DNA from: Yersinia nurmii
GTDB taxonomy: Bacteria; Pseudomonadota; Gammaproteobacteria; Enterobacterales; Enterobacteriaceae
Direction: 5' to 3'
DNA length: 64,000 bases
Assembly: GCF_001112925.1 (NCBI RefSeq)
Contig: NZ_CPYD01000005.1
Coordinates: 124,001 to 188,000, forward strand
The position numbers and the translations under genes were made by a program. The notes under the pieces were generated by a model that made no database searches, had not been told where the DNA came from, and saw only the letters and a list, made by a program, of their open reading frames with translations. Of this stretch, positions 26,321-38,327 are shown one piece after another. The number at the start of each line of letters is the position of its first letter. Position 1 is the first letter of the stretch.

Positions 26321-28649
26321 CAGCTTCCGCAGTCCACTCACGCAGTACCTGAACATCGTTACGCCATTCCAGTTTCAGCTCATCAATCCAATCTTGAACG
26401 TTATCCCACCATGCAGGCAATGAAGGCGTTTGAATCTGCTGTGCCAGTTGCTGCAAATGTCGTAACCCTACCGAACCTGCCGCCCCTTTAATTTTATGCG
26501 CTTCTTCGGCGATACCTTTTTGGTCACGAGCGGTCATGTTGGAATCCAACACCGCCAGATAACCCGGCATCATCTGCTCGAACATTTCCAGACTCTGATG
26601 AATCAGCTGTGGTCCCACCAAATCGATGTATTGCTCCAACATCACGGTATCGAGTAACGATTCATTAGTTTGCATCGGTTTATGTTCCTGTTTTTTTGTG
26701 GAGTGGGAAGGCTGATGATCCCAGAGCTGTTTGATCATTGCCGTTAAAGCAGGAACAGACAGCGGCTTACTCAGCACGTCATCCATTCCGGCATCAAGAT
26801 ATTCTTTTTTATCTTTTAGAACGTTAGCCGTTAGCGCCACCAGCGGCGGCAAGTGGCAATTGCCATAATCTGCGCGAATTTTGCGAGCAATATCCAGCCC
26901 TGTCATATCCGGGAGTTGAATATCCAATAGCACTAAATCAAAGTCATCCGGGTTAAACATATCCAACGCATCCTGGCCATTCATCGCCACCTCAACGCTG
27001 TTACCCAATTTTTCCAACACCGAGCGCGCCACAATCACGTTGAGTTCGATATCTTCCACCAGCAGTACGTGCAACGCAGGCAGCGGCATATTTTCATCAG
27101 ACGGCACGCTAGTCACCTCATCCTGCACCGCAGGCGCCTTGATAGACAGCGTAAAGCAGGAACCGATACCCTGAGTGCTTTTCACGGTGATATCGCCGCC
27201 CATGCTCTGTGCCAGCCGTTTGGATACCGCCAGCCCGATTCCGGTTCCGGTAGCCGGACGCCCGCCGTTGCTGTCTTTCACCTGATAATACATAGCGAAG
27301 ATCTTGTCTTGTTCATCCTGCGGAATTCCCATGCCGGAATCTTCCACTTCAAAGATCAGTCGGTCAGGATTTTCTCGCCGGATACGTACCACTATCTGCC
27401 CTTCCTGAGTGAATTTCACCGCATTACCAATCAGGTTCCACAAAATCTGGCGTAGGCGAGTGCCGTCTGTGATGACTTTCTCCGGTAATAGACCCTGAGG
27501 TTCCATCAGGAATTTCAGTCCTTTAGGTTGAACCAGTAAACCGGACAGGTTTTCCAGATCGGTCATAAAGCCGGTAAAGTCGATCGGTTGGTTGTCCAAT
27601 TGTACTTTGCGCCGTTCCAACTTATCCATTTCGATAATATCGTTGAATATATTGCCCAAAGTGATGGCGCTTACATGAATGGTTTTGAGGTATTTCAGCT
27701 GTTCATCGTTTAAATCGGTATCCAGCAAAATACGACTCAGGCCGACGATGCCATTAAGCGGCGTACGCAGCTCATGGCTGATTGTTGAGATGAAAGTGGT
27801 CTTATCCCTACTGGCGTTCTCCAGCGCGTCTTGGTAGCGCTTACGCTCGGTTATATCGCGGCCAAAGCCCATTAGACCATGCCGTTTACCCACGCGATCG
27901 TAAAACGGTACTTTACGCAGTTCAAAGCAGGCCTTACGCCCATCGGGGTACACCAGCCACTGTTCGTAGGTCAAGGAAACGTTGTGGCGGAAGACCTTTT
28001 CATCGGTTTCCATAACTTTTTCGGCAATATCTGGCGCGTAAACTTCCTGTGGCGTCAAGCCGACCAGCTGTTTCTCACTTTTACCGGTCAGCAGCTCCAT
28101 TGCGCGGTTACAGCCGGAAAATTCATTATCTTCGTTACGGTAGTAGACCAAATCGGGGGATGCATCGAGGAAGGAGCGTAACAGTGCGGATTGTTGCCCT
28201 AATTCCACCTGCGCCTGCTCCCGATGCCCCATTTCCTCTTTCAGCTTATCCACAACCTGTAGATGGGCTTTCTCCGCTTTCTCACGTTCGATAATTTCCA
28301 GATTTAGCTGCGAGATATTTTCCTGCAATTGCTGATTCAGTTCCCGATCGCGATAACGCATGATTTCCAGTTTATCTACCAGTCTGGATAAGCGCTGACG
28401 GGATTCCTCCAGCTGTTCCACCACAACTGACAGGAAATAAACCGCCCACGGCGTGATTAACAGCCCGAAAAAGATGGAGCGAACAAAATCGATGCTTTCG
28501 ACCGAGCCGCGTAATACCAACGTGACGGCCATTTGCACCACCATCGCCAATATTACCAGCACCGAAGCCAGCAGCAGCGAGAAGCGCACCAGCCCTAACT
28601 TCACCATTAAATCAACGTAATACTGGGCTAATACCCTGATTTGCTTCAT
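26310..28649 (-). CDS. arcB: ArcB, hybrid sensor kinase of the anoxic redox system
   Basis: Tripartite inner-membrane sensor kinase that reads quinone redox state and phosphorylates ArcA. The 779-residue product has two membrane helices (about 23-47 and 58-77), a coiled coil to about 155, a PAS domain with both redox cysteines conserved (Cys180 and Cys241), a kinase core with His292 in STISHELRTPLNG, a receiver with Asp576, and an HPt domain with His718 in AHKIKGAAGS. The start at 28649 (MKQIRVLAQ) has GGGAGTGG upstream; a start four codons earlier is less likely. All phosphorelay and redox residues are present, so a working sensor is expected. Confidence 0.97.
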   Translation of the reverse strand: MKQIRVLAQYYVDLMVKLGLVRFSLLLASVLVILAMVVQMAVTLVLRGSVESIDFVRSIFFGLLITPWAVYFLSVVVEQLEESRQRLSRLVDKLEIMRYRDRELNQQLQENISQLNLEIIEREKAEKAHLQVVDKLKEEMGHREQAQVELGQQSALLRSFLDASPDLVYYRNEDNEFSGCNRAMELLTGKSEKQLVGLTPQEVYAPDIAEKVMETDEKVFRHNVSLTYEQWLVYPDGRKACFELRKVPFYDRVGKRHGLMGFGRDITERKRYQDALENASRDKTTFISTISHELRTPLNGIVGLSRILLDTDLNDEQLKYLKTIHVSAITLGNIFNDIIEMDKLERRKVQLDNQPIDFTGFMTDLENLSGLLVQPKGLKFLMEPQGLLPEKVITDGTRLRQILWNLIGNAVKFTQEGQIVVRIRRENPDRLIFEVEDSGMGIPQDEQDKIFAMYYQVKDSNGGRPATGTGIGLAVSKRLAQSMGGDITVKSTQGIGSCFTLSIKAPAVQDEVTSVPSDENMPLPALHVLLVEDIELNVIVARSVLEKLGNSVEVAMNGQDALDMFNPDDFDLVLLDIQLPDMTGLDIARKIRADYGNCHLPPLVALTANVLKDKKEYLDAGMDDVLSKPLSVPALTAMIKQLWDHQPSHSTKKQEHKPMQTNESLLDTVMLEQYIDLVGPQLIHQSLEMFEQMMPGYLAVLDSNMTARDQKGIAEEAHKIKGAAGSVGLRHLQQLAQQIQTPSLPAWWDNVQDWIDELKLEWRNDVQVLREWTAEAEKK

Positions 28650-28824
28650 AACCACTCCCATCAGACTTCATGCGATAAATCATACCGTAAAACCAGAAAT
28701 AGATAAGGCGGGTTGCCAAGAAGTGTGGAAAAGACTGCAAATCAACGGGAAATTGCGAAAGCTTAGACTGGCGATAGCCTGCAGACATTCTAAAAATAAT
28801 GGGCAATACGCAGTAGCCGATCAC

Positions 28825-29727
28825 CTACAAAGCGGAAGCTTGCCCTCCATGGGCTAACATATACCGATTCAACTCCACCATACCGGTCCAGCGATTTTCA
28901 CACCACAGCGGAGCAAGCAACGTCGGGCGACGAGCACTGGCGGAAATTCGGTGATAGACAATATCGGCGGGCGTATGACGAATCATTTCTCCGGCGGTCA
29001 CTACATAGTCTTCCAGAGCCAGCTCTGGCAAGCGCCCTGCTCGCCAGGCTTTAGCCATAGTGCTGCCTTCCACGATATGAAGCGGATGCAGTTTTAGTCC
29101 ATCCACGCCGGTATCCACGACTTGTTGCAGAGTTTGCAAGCCTTGCGCTTGATTTTCGCCGGGCAAGCCAACGATCAAATGGCAGCACACTTTCAGACCG
29201 CGCGCTCTGGCACGGCGAGCCGTTTGTTGGTAGCTGGCGAAATCATGGCCGCGGTTAATACGTTTGAGGGTTTTATCATTGGCAGTTTGTAACCCCAGTT
29301 CCAGCCAGACTTCGTAACCTTGCCGATGATAACCACTCAGCAAGTCTAATACCGCATCCGGTACACAGTCTGGTCGGGTTCCCACACAAATCCCAACGAT
29401 ATCCGCTTCGGTTAAAGCCTGCTGATACATGGCTGCCAGCGCATTAACTTCGGCATAAGTGCTGGTATAAGCCTGAAAATAAGCCAGATAGCGATTAGCT
29501 CGGTTAACTTTCTTCGCCTGCGCTTCCAACTGCTCGCTTATGGTTCGCTGCTGCATTTGTTCGTCGGCAAACGAAGCCACCTGGCAAAATGTGCAACCGC
29601 CACGCCCTAGGGTGCCATCTCTATTCGGGCAGCTAAAACCGCCGTGGAGCGTGAGTTTATGGATTTTTTCACCATAACGGCGCTGTAAATCCGCACCAAA
29701 CATATTGACTAATTGCTGCAACTGCAT
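28825..29727 (-). CDS. yhcC: YhcC-family radical SAM protein
   Basis: Radical SAM protein of the YhcC/YtqA family, substrate not established to my knowledge. The 300-residue product has the iron-sulfur cysteines at 33, 45 and 48 (the family's wide CxnCxxC spacing in SCPNRDGTLGRGGCTFC), the LQTANDKTLKRINRGHD segment, and GLPGENQAQ, typical of SAM-binding barrels. It lies between arcB and gltB as in E. coli. The 175-bp gap to arcB shows no terminator. Confidence 0.93.
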   Translation of the reverse strand: MQLQQLVNMFGADLQRRYGEKIHKLTLHGGFSCPNRDGTLGRGGCTFCQVASFADEQMQQRTISEQLEAQAKKVNRANRYLAYFQAYTSTYAEVNALAAMYQQALTEADIVGICVGTRPDCVPDAVLDLLSGYHRQGYEVWLELGLQTANDKTLKRINRGHDFASYQQTARRARARGLKVCCHLIVGLPGENQAQGLQTLQQVVDTGVDGLKLHPLHIVEGSTMAKAWRAGRLPELALEDYVVTAGEMIRHTPADIVYHRISASARRPTLLAPLWCENRWTGMVELNRYMLAHGGQASAL

Positions 29728-30418
29728 AATCTGGAGGATGCCTGTCGTAAAAGTCGCTTAGCCTAACCGGTCAGGGTGTTCCGTGCGATGACAGAGATCA
29801 ACTCCCACTCCCTCGGGTGCAATTTCGCATAAGCATTCACTATAAATGCAAATAAAATCATTTAGCTGTCAATTAATTTTTCTAATCTCGGCAAACGCCT
29901 TAGTGCATCTATTACAAATTGATGAAAAATAGTTTTAAATATCATAAAATAATAAAATCATAGCATATCACTCTGACATCCCCACCAGCACTAGCATGGT
30001 GCAGAGATTTGACGATTGCACTATAGTGAGACAGCTCACATTTCCACTGCCCATCAACGACTCTTTCACAGGGTCAAAAATGCATGAATTATTTTTATAA
30101 TCATCGAGATAAATCATTTTTTTGTGATCTGGATATATCTTAGGCCTATATTTGACCTCAGTATTCTTTCTCGCTAAGTTGGAAGTCCGCTGGAAGCTTT
30201 CTAGACGGGCAAACGTCTAGTCATAATTATGCAGTTATTTAAGACTCCCTCTTAAAACAAGTCATATACCACTTGTGAGACCATCACGAGAGGTCATTGA
30301 CGGAGGGCGGAAAAGCAGATTTGCCGCGCCAGGCGCGCCTGTCAGCCCACCCGTCACCGTGAATTGTCCCTCGCAGTCGGTTGTGAGAGTCACGCAGAGC
30401 CTGGGGAGGTTCACTGAT
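29728..30418 (+). promoter_or_regulatory. Long gltB regulatory region and leader
   Basis: About 690 bp separate yhcC from gltB. The left part is AT-rich, apt for Lrp and IHF, known gltBD regulators in E. coli. A perfect 10-bp palindrome CACTATAGTG lies at 30021-30030. A possible promoter is TTGACC (30152-30157), 17 bp, TAAGTT (30175-30180), with a weak -10. Beyond it, the leader has a perfect 7-bp hairpin CTAGACG (30201-30207) with CGTCTAG (30214-30220). The last 144 bp stay open in the gltB frame. Confidence 0.5.
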
Positions 30419-33400
30419 ATGTTGTACGATAAATCCCAAGAGAAAGACAATTGCGGTTTTGGTCTCATCGCCCACATAGAAGGCGAACCAAGCCACAAGG
30501 TCGTGCGTACCGCAATACACGCGCTGGCCCGAATGCAACACCGTGGTGCGATTCTCGCTGATGGTAAAACTGGCGATGGCTGCGGTTTACTCTTACAAAA
30601 ACCGGATCGTTTTTTCCGCATGGTCGCCGAAGAGCGCGGCTGGCGTTTGGCGAAAAATTACGCCGTTGGCATGATATTCCTTAGCCAAAACGATGAACTG
30701 GCTAGTGCAAGCCGCCGGATCGTTGAAGAAGAGCTACAAAACGAAACCCTTTCCGTGGTGGGCTGGCGCGAAGTGCCGACCAACCCTGATGTTCTCGGTG
30801 AAATCGCCCTTTCCTCTCTGCCGCGTATCGAACAGATTTTTGTTAACGCTCCGGCCGGATGGCGCCCGCGCGATATGGAGCGTCGTCTGTTTGTCGCGCG
30901 TCGCCGTATCGAAAAACGCATCTCAGATTTAGATTTCTACGTTTGTAGTTTCTCCAATCTGGTGACGATCTATAAAGGCCTATGTATGCCTGCAGATCTG
31001 CCACGTTTTTATCTGGATCTGGCAGATTTACGCCTCGAATCGGCCATTTGCCTTTTCCACCAGCGTTTTTCCACTAATACCGTGCCGCGCTGGCCGCTGG
31101 CTCAGCCGTTCCGCTATCTGGCACACAACGGTGAAATCAATACTATTGCCGGTAACCGTCAGTGGGCGCGCGCGCGTGCTTATAAATTTAAAACGCCGCT
31201 CATTCCCGATTTGCAAGACGCTGCGCCTTTCGTCAACGAAACCGGTTCAGACTCCAGCTCGCTGGATAATATGCTGGAATTGTTCCTCAGCGGCGGGATG
31301 GATTTGATTCGCGCTATGCGTTTGCTGGTACCACCGGCTTGGCAAAATAACCCGGATATGGATACCGACCTACGTGCCTTCTTCGACTTTAATTCCATGC
31401 ATATGGAACCGTGGGATGGCCCAGCCGGGATCGTGATGTCTGACGGGCGCTACGCCGCCTGTAACCTCGACCGTAACGGTCTGCGCCCGGCGCGCTACGT
31501 GATTACCAAAGACAAACTGATTACCTGTGCTTCCGAAGTGGGGATCTGGGATTACCAGCCCGATGAGGTGGTAGAAAAAGGCCGCGTTGGCCCCGGCGAA
31601 CTGATGGTGATCGATACGCGCAGCGGCAAGATCCTGCATTCGGCCGAAACCGATAACGATCTGAAAAGCCGCCATCCGTACAAAGAATGGATGGAGAAGA
31701 ACGTTAAGCGCTTGGTGCCATTTGAGGATCTGCCGGAAGATCAGGTCGGCAGCCGCGAGCTGGATGATACTCAACTCGAAACCTATCAAAAACAATTCGG
31801 TTACACCAACGAAGAGCTGGATCAAATCATCCGCGTATTAGGTGAGAACGGTCAGGAAGCGACAGGCTCAATGGGCGATGACACCCCATTTGCCGTGCTT
31901 TCCAGCGGCCCGCGCATTATTTATGACTATTTCCGCCAGCAGTTTGCACAGGTTACCAACCCGCCGATCGATCCGCTGCGCGAAGCCCACGTGATGTCAC
32001 TGGCTACCAGTATTGGCCGTGAAATGAACGTATTCTGCGAGGCCGAAGGTCAGGCGCATCGTTTGAGCTTTAAATCCCCTATTTTGTTGTATTCGGATTT
32101 CCAGCAGCTCACCACGCTAGAAGGCGAGTATTATCGCGCCGATCGCTTGGATCTGACGTTTGATCCGAGCCAGCAAGATCTGCAACAGAGTGTTTTATCA
32201 CTGTGTGACGAAGCAGAGCGTAAAGTTCGCGATGGTGCCGTAATGCTGGTGCTCTCCGACCGCTCAATTTCCCAAACCCGTCTGCCGGTGCCCGCACCAA
32301 TGGCCGTGGGTGCGATTCAGACCCGATTAGTAGAAAAAAACCTGCGCTGCGATGCCAACATCATTGTTGAAACCGCCAGCGCCCGCGATCCGCATCACTT
32401 CGCCGTATTACTCGGCTTTGGTGCTACCGCTATTTATCCTTATTTAGCTTATGAATCATTGGCTAAATTGGTCGACACACAGGCCATAGATAAAAAATAC
32501 CGCGATGTGATGCTCAACTATCGCAACGGTATTAACAAAGGCCTGTATAAGATCATGTCCAAAATGGGCATTTCAACGATCGCATCTTATCGCTGTGCCA
32601 AGTTGTTTGAAGCCGTAGGTCTGCACAAAGAGCTGTCTGAACTCTGTTTCCAGGGCGTGGTTAGTCGTATCGGAGGCGCTAACTTCAGCGATTTCCAGCA
32701 AGACCTACAAAATCTGTCCAAACGCGCTTGGTTGAAGCGTAAACCGTTGGATCAAGGCGGGTTACTCAAATTTGTCCATAATGGCGAATATCACGCGTAT
32801 AACCCGGATGTGGTCAATACGTTGCAGAAAGCCGTTCACAGCGGTGAATACAGTGATTACGAAGCTTACTCAAAACTGGTTAACGAACGTCCAGTGGCTA
32901 CGCTGCGCGATCTCTTGGCGATCAAGCCGCAAGGTACGCCGATCCCAGTAGATCAAGTGGAACCAGCAGAATCTCTATTTACCCGTTTCGATACGGCGGC
33001 AATGTCTATCGGCGCGCTCAGTCCGGAAGCCCACGAATCATTGGCTATCGCTATGAATAGTTTGGGTGGATTCTCCAACTCCGGCGAAGGTGGCGAAGAT
33101 CCGGTGCGCTATGGCACCAACAAAGTCTCGCGAATCAAACAGGTAGCATCCGGTCGTTTTGGCGTCACTCCGGCGTATCTGGTTAATGCCGACGTTATTC
33201 AGATCAAAGTAGCCCAAGGGGCAAAACCGGGTGAAGGCGGCCAGTTACCGGGTGATAAAGTGACCCCTTACATCGCTAAACTGCGCTATTCCGTACCGGG
33301 TGTGACGCTAATTTCTCCGCCACCGCACCACGATATTTACTCCATCGAAGATTTAGCACAGCTGATTTTCGATTTGAAGCAGGTCAATCCGAAGGCAATG

Positions 33401-34876
33401 ATTTCGGTGAAACTGGTTTCCGAGCCGGGAGTCGGCACTATCGCCACCGGCGTGGCCAAAGCCTATGCCGATTTAATTACCATCGCCGGTTACGACGGCG
33501 GCACTGGTGCCAGCCCGCTTTCATCAGTGAAGTACGCCGGTTGCCCGTGGGAACTGGGTCTGGTGGAAACTCAACAGGCACTGGTTGCTAACGGTCTGCG
33601 TCATAAAATCCGTTTACAGGTGGACGGCGGCCTGAAGACCGGCGTTGATATTGTCAAAGCAGCGATTCTGGGCGCAGAAAGCTTCGGTTTCGGTACGGGG
33701 CCTATGGTGGCTTTAGGCTGTAAATACCTACGTATTTGTCACCTGAATAACTGCGCCACCGGTGTAGCAACTCAGGATGAAAAACTGCGTCGCGACCACT
33801 ACCACGGCCTGCCGGAGCGCGTAGTAAATTACTTCCAGTTTATCGCCAGAGAAACGCGCCAGATAATGGCCGAACTGGGCGTAAGCCAACTGGTTGATTT
33901 GATTGGTCGTACTGATATGTTGATCGAGCTGGATGGCATTTCCGCGAAGCAGAACAAGCTGGACTTGTCACCGTTGCTGGCCACTGCCAAACCACATCCT
34001 GGCAAGGCGCTGTACTGTACCGAAAACAATCCTCCGTTCGACAAAGGCTCACTGAACAAAGCGTTGCTGGAACAGGCTGAACCGCATATTGAAGCCAGAC
34101 AAAGCAAAACTTTCTACTTTGATATTCGCAACACCGATCGCTCGGTTGGCGCCGCACTGTCAGGGGCGATCGCCGCGAAGCATGGAGATCAAGGGCTGGC
34201 GACCGATCCGATCAAAGCACATTTCTCCGGTACCGCCGGGCAGAGCTTTGGCGTATGGAACGCCGGCGGCGTTGAATTAACGCTAACCGGTGATGCCAAC
34301 GACTACGTCGGCAAAGGCATGGCCGGCGGCCGCATTGCGGTTCGTCCTCCGGTGGGCTCGGCTTTCCGTAGCCATGAAGCCAGCATTGTCGGTAATACCT
34401 GTCTGTACGGTGCAACCGGCGGCAAGTTATTCGCCGCAGGTCGCGCTGGTGAGCGTTTCGCCGTGCGTAACTCCGGCGCTATCACCGTAGTTGAAGGCAT
34501 TGGCGATAACGGCTGTGAATATATGACCGGCGGCGTCGTCTGCGTGCTCGGTCGCACCGGTATCAACTTCGGTGCCGGTATGACCGGTGGCTTCGCCTAT
34601 GTATTGGACGAAGACGGCGAGTTCCGTAAACGCGTTAACCCTGAGTTGGTAGAAGTATTGGATGTCGATGAACTGGCTATCCATGAGGAACATCTGCGCG
34701 GGCTAATCACTGAACACGTTCAGCTGACCGGGTCCAGCCGTGGCGAGGAAATCTTGGCTAACTGGCCAGATTGGGTTAGTAAATTTGCCTTGGTGAAACC
34801 AAAATCCAGCGATGTGAAAGCACTGTTGGGTCACCGTAGCCGTTCCGCAGCTGAGCTGCGGGTTCAAGCGCAGTAA
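30419..34876 (+). CDS. gltB: GltB, glutamate synthase (NADPH) large chain
   Basis: Large subunit of GOGAT, which makes two glutamates from glutamine and 2-oxoglutarate, the main ammonia-assimilation route with glutamine synthetase. The 1485-residue product starts MLYDKSQEKDN followed by Cys12, the N-terminal nucleophile of the class II amidotransferase domain after propeptide removal. Central FMN domain segments (SNSGEGGEDPVRYGTN, VAQGAKPGEGGQLPGDK) and the 3Fe-4S motif CKYLRICHLNNC follow, then the beta-helix domain. ATG at 30419 has GGGGAGG at 30403-30409. gltD begins 9 bp after the stop. Confidence 0.98.
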   Translation: MLYDKSQEKDNCGFGLIAHIEGEPSHKVVRTAIHALARMQHRGAILADGKTGDGCGLLLQKPDRFFRMVAEERGWRLAKNYAVGMIFLSQNDELASASRRIVEEELQNETLSVVGWREVPTNPDVLGEIALSSLPRIEQIFVNAPAGWRPRDMERRLFVARRRIEKRISDLDFYVCSFSNLVTIYKGLCMPADLPRFYLDLADLRLESAICLFHQRFSTNTVPRWPLAQPFRYLAHNGEINTIAGNRQWARARAYKFKTPLIPDLQDAAPFVNETGSDSSSLDNMLELFLSGGMDLIRAMRLLVPPAWQNNPDMDTDLRAFFDFNSMHMEPWDGPAGIVMSDGRYAACNLDRNGLRPARYVITKDKLITCASEVGIWDYQPDEVVEKGRVGPGELMVIDTRSGKILHSAETDNDLKSRHPYKEWMEKNVKRLVPFEDLPEDQVGSRELDDTQLETYQKQFGYTNEELDQIIRVLGENGQEATGSMGDDTPFAVLSSGPRIIYDYFRQQFAQVTNPPIDPLREAHVMSLATSIGREMNVFCEAEGQAHRLSFKSPILLYSDFQQLTTLEGEYYRADRLDLTFDPSQQDLQQSVLSLCDEAERKVRDGAVMLVLSDRSISQTRLPVPAPMAVGAIQTRLVEKNLRCDANIIVETASARDPHHFAVLLGFGATAIYPYLAYESLAKLVDTQAIDKKYRDVMLNYRNGINKGLYKIMSKMGISTIASYRCAKLFEAVGLHKELSELCFQGVVSRIGGANFSDFQQDLQNLSKRAWLKRKPLDQGGLLKFVHNGEYHAYNPDVVNTLQKAVHSGEYSDYEAYSKLVNERPVATLRDLLAIKPQGTPIPVDQVEPAESLFTRFDTAAMSIGALSPEAHESLAIAMNSLGGFSNSGEGGEDPVRYGTNKVSRIKQVASGRFGVTPAYLVNADVIQIKVAQGAKPGEGGQLPGDKVTPYIAKLRYSVPGVTLISPPPHHDIYSIEDLAQLIFDLKQVNPKAMISVKLVSEPGVGTIATGVAKAYADLITIAGYDGGTGASPLSSVKYAGCPWELGLVETQQALVANGLRHKIRLQVDGGLKTGVDIVKAAILGAESFGFGTGPMVALGCKYLRICHLNNCATGVATQDEKLRRDHYHGLPERVVNYFQFIARETRQIMAELGVSQLVDLIGRTDMLIELDGISAKQNKLDLSPLLATAKPHPGKALYCTENNPPFDKGSLNKALLEQAEPHIEARQSKTFYFDIRNTDRSVGAALSGAIAAKHGDQGLATDPIKAHFSGTAGQSFGVWNAGGVELTLTGDANDYVGKGMAGGRIAVRPPVGSAFRSHEASIVGNTCLYGATGGKLFAAGRAGERFAVRNSGAITVVEGIGDNGCEYMTGGVVCVLGRTGINFGAGMTGGFAYVLDEDGEFRKRVNPELVEVLDVDELAIHEEHLRGLITEHVQLTGSSRGEEILANWPDWVSKFALVKPKSSDVKALLGHRSRSAAELRVQAQ

Positions 34877-36304
<1,428 letters not shown>

Positions 36305-36333
36305 ATTTGCCCGTAGGTAGAAAGAAACACACG

Positions 36334-36361
36334 AAAAGGGCTGATATTCAGCCCTTTTTTA
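36334..36361 (+). terminator. Rho-independent terminator after gltBD
   Basis: AAAAGGGCTGA (36334-36344) pairs perfectly with TCAGCCCTTTT (36348-36358) over a 3-nt loop and runs into further T. The A-tract could also serve tpsA from the other side. Confidence 0.93.
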
Positions 36362-36448
36362 TTTCACTCTCATATAAATGGTGAGCCATAATTTGTGATT
36401 AACTGTATATCAAATGGAAGTGTTCAATCGGCCCACCTAATCAGGTAA

Positions 36449-38149
36449 CTAATCCTTGGGAAAAAAGATTTTCCCCTGATCGTCTGAAGGGCTAACTTTC
36501 TTAGAGATATGTAGAATTTCGGTCTTTTTACCCGCTAGTGGTAATAAACTAAATGAACCATTGAAAATACCTGAGTAATAGGCCTTACCCCCCATCATAC
36601 GCTCCCCGATATTCACTCTATCTTCTGCTAATAACTCTATTTCACGATTATCTGAGCCTTTAATACGCTCAAATGTCATTTCTTTTGCCTTAATAATCGC
36701 ATGTTCTGCAAAATTGAGCTCACCTAATGTTATGTTTTCTTTTGCTGTCATATCAATATTTGCAGCATTCACCGAGGCATCACTCCTAGTTTTGTTAATG
36801 CTTTTTCCTGCACTCATGATGACCTTCTGCCTAGCACTAAGGCCGCTAGTAGAGATATTACCAGACATGCTGGCCAGATAAACATTTCCACCAGAAATAG
36901 AACCTTCTGTTGCTAAACTATCGACCGGTGCTAGATTTATTATTCCGTTAGACTCAAGAGTCGTGGCATTTAACTTACCAAAGGTCTTTATCGTAATATC
37001 TTGCTCAGCTCTAATATCCTTAACAAGCAGCGTATTTCTGGAATCACTACTATATTTGACTGAATTGATGCTGCTGTCAGAATTTGATGAAAAACCGCTA
37101 GATACAGAATTCACAACACCTTTTAAGGTATCAGCTTTATTGAAAGGGTTCTCTAAATTATAATCACCTCCTTTCGTTATTTCATTACCTACAGTGATAG
37201 TTTTCGCTATAATTTCCGCCCCTTCGCGACTGCTTTGTACTACGCTCCCCCCGCTATTTAATACAATATCTTTTGCATTGAGCATGCCTTTAATATTAGT
37301 CGCAACACCCGAATCAATATCAATAGTCCCATTACCGCTATTCAAACTCCCCGCCAAATGCTCAATCCTCTCGCCAATCAATTTAATTCGACCATTATGA
37401 CTTTCTACGACACCGGCATTAATAACATTTCGATTTGTCACGGAATTCCGCGCATATGGCGCTACCGGTATTAATCTAACATCTGAAAATTCAGACCTTT
37501 TATCTTTATTATTCCAAGATGCAGGATCAACTTTTACCGACATGCCACTCCCTCCAACTGATAGTGTCATTTCATCACCAGCAGTCAATAACACTTCATT
37601 TCCTGAATCAATAACGCCTTCATTACCTACGGCAGCGCCCATCATCACAACATTATCTTTAGCCGTGATTTCCCCCCGGTTAACAACTAAACCACCACGG
37701 GTATCCCCAGAAAATGCGATATTTCCATCAGGTGCAGCCATGAAAATATCATTAGTTGAATTCAAGCTAGACAGAACCAAGCTACCCACATCAATTTTGG
37801 CACCGTCGGTAATGGTAACGCCTCGCGGGTTAACGACAAAAACCTGCCCGTTAGACAATAAATCCCCTTGAATATAAGTCTCAAATGGTTCGCGAACACG
37901 ATTTAAAACCGCAGAGTTAGTATTAGGTTGTTCAAATTTAACGGTTTCACCTGGTGCTATACCGAAGTTAGTCCAGTCAATTACCGCTCTGTCACTATTC
38001 TGCGTAATAATAGTAGTATTCTCAGGGCTTTTCTCACCAATAATTGCATTACCCGCCGTGACCTCCCCAACGCCTAATGCATAAACCTGACCACTTAATG
38101 TAAGGCTAATACAAATGGCGAGTGGTGTGGCTATTCCATTATTTTTCAT
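36449..38149 (-). CDS. Short TpsA exoprotein with filamentous-haemagglutinin TPS domain
   Basis: Predicted secreted partner of the TpsB below. The 566-residue product has a signal peptide (cleavage after VYA, residue 24) and a full TPS secretion domain: VIDWTNFGIAPGETVKFEQP at 56-75, AVLNRV at 80-85, then GQVFVVNPRGVTI with NPRG at 107-110. The rest is Asn/Ser/Gly-rich right-handed beta-helix-like sequence and there is no cysteine after the signal peptide. Most TpsA proteins run to well over 1000 residues; this one ends after a short helix and a basic tail, with no haemolysin, CDI toxin or HMW-type C-terminal anchor that I can see. AAAGGAG precedes the ATG. AT-rich relative to its neighbours, suggesting transfer. 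Function unknown: small adhesin or degenerate paralogue. Confidence 0.88.
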   Translation of the reverse strand: MKNNGIATPLAICISLTLSGQVYALGVGEVTAGNAIIGEKSPENTTIITQNSDRAVIDWTNFGIAPGETVKFEQPNTNSAVLNRVREPFETYIQGDLLSNGQVFVVNPRGVTITDGAKIDVGSLVLSSLNSTNDIFMAAPDGNIAFSGDTRGGLVVNRGEITAKDNVVMMGAAVGNEGVIDSGNEVLLTAGDEMTLSVGGSGMSVKVDPASWNNKDKRSEFSDVRLIPVAPYARNSVTNRNVINAGVVESHNGRIKLIGERIEHLAGSLNSGNGTIDIDSGVATNIKGMLNAKDIVLNSGGSVVQSSREGAEIIAKTITVGNEITKGGDYNLENPFNKADTLKGVVNSVSSGFSSNSDSSINSVKYSSDSRNTLLVKDIRAEQDITIKTFGKLNATTLESNGIINLAPVDSLATEGSISGGNVYLASMSGNISTSGLSARQKVIMSAGKSINKTRSDASVNAANIDMTAKENITLGELNFAEHAIIKAKEMTFERIKGSDNREIELLAEDRVNIGERMMGGKAYYSGIFNGSFSLLPLAGKKTEILHISKKVSPSDDQGKIFFPKD

Positions 38150-38327
38150 GACAACTCCTTTATATGCAGCAATATCTATCCCTGATTAGAGATAGCCCCG
38201 CGAAATAATCGCGAAAGATGTTTATATGAATATATAATCAACTCAGATAATAATTAAAGGCAAAGGGCACAACCGATTGATTCAATAAATCCAACTCAAT
38301 TAAGAAATGGTTATTATGAATTTATTA

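Noticed and set aside
26198-26491. Open frame covering arcZ and the end of arcB
   Set aside because: The DNA is accounted for by the ArcZ sRNA and by arcB on the other strand; no ribosome site.
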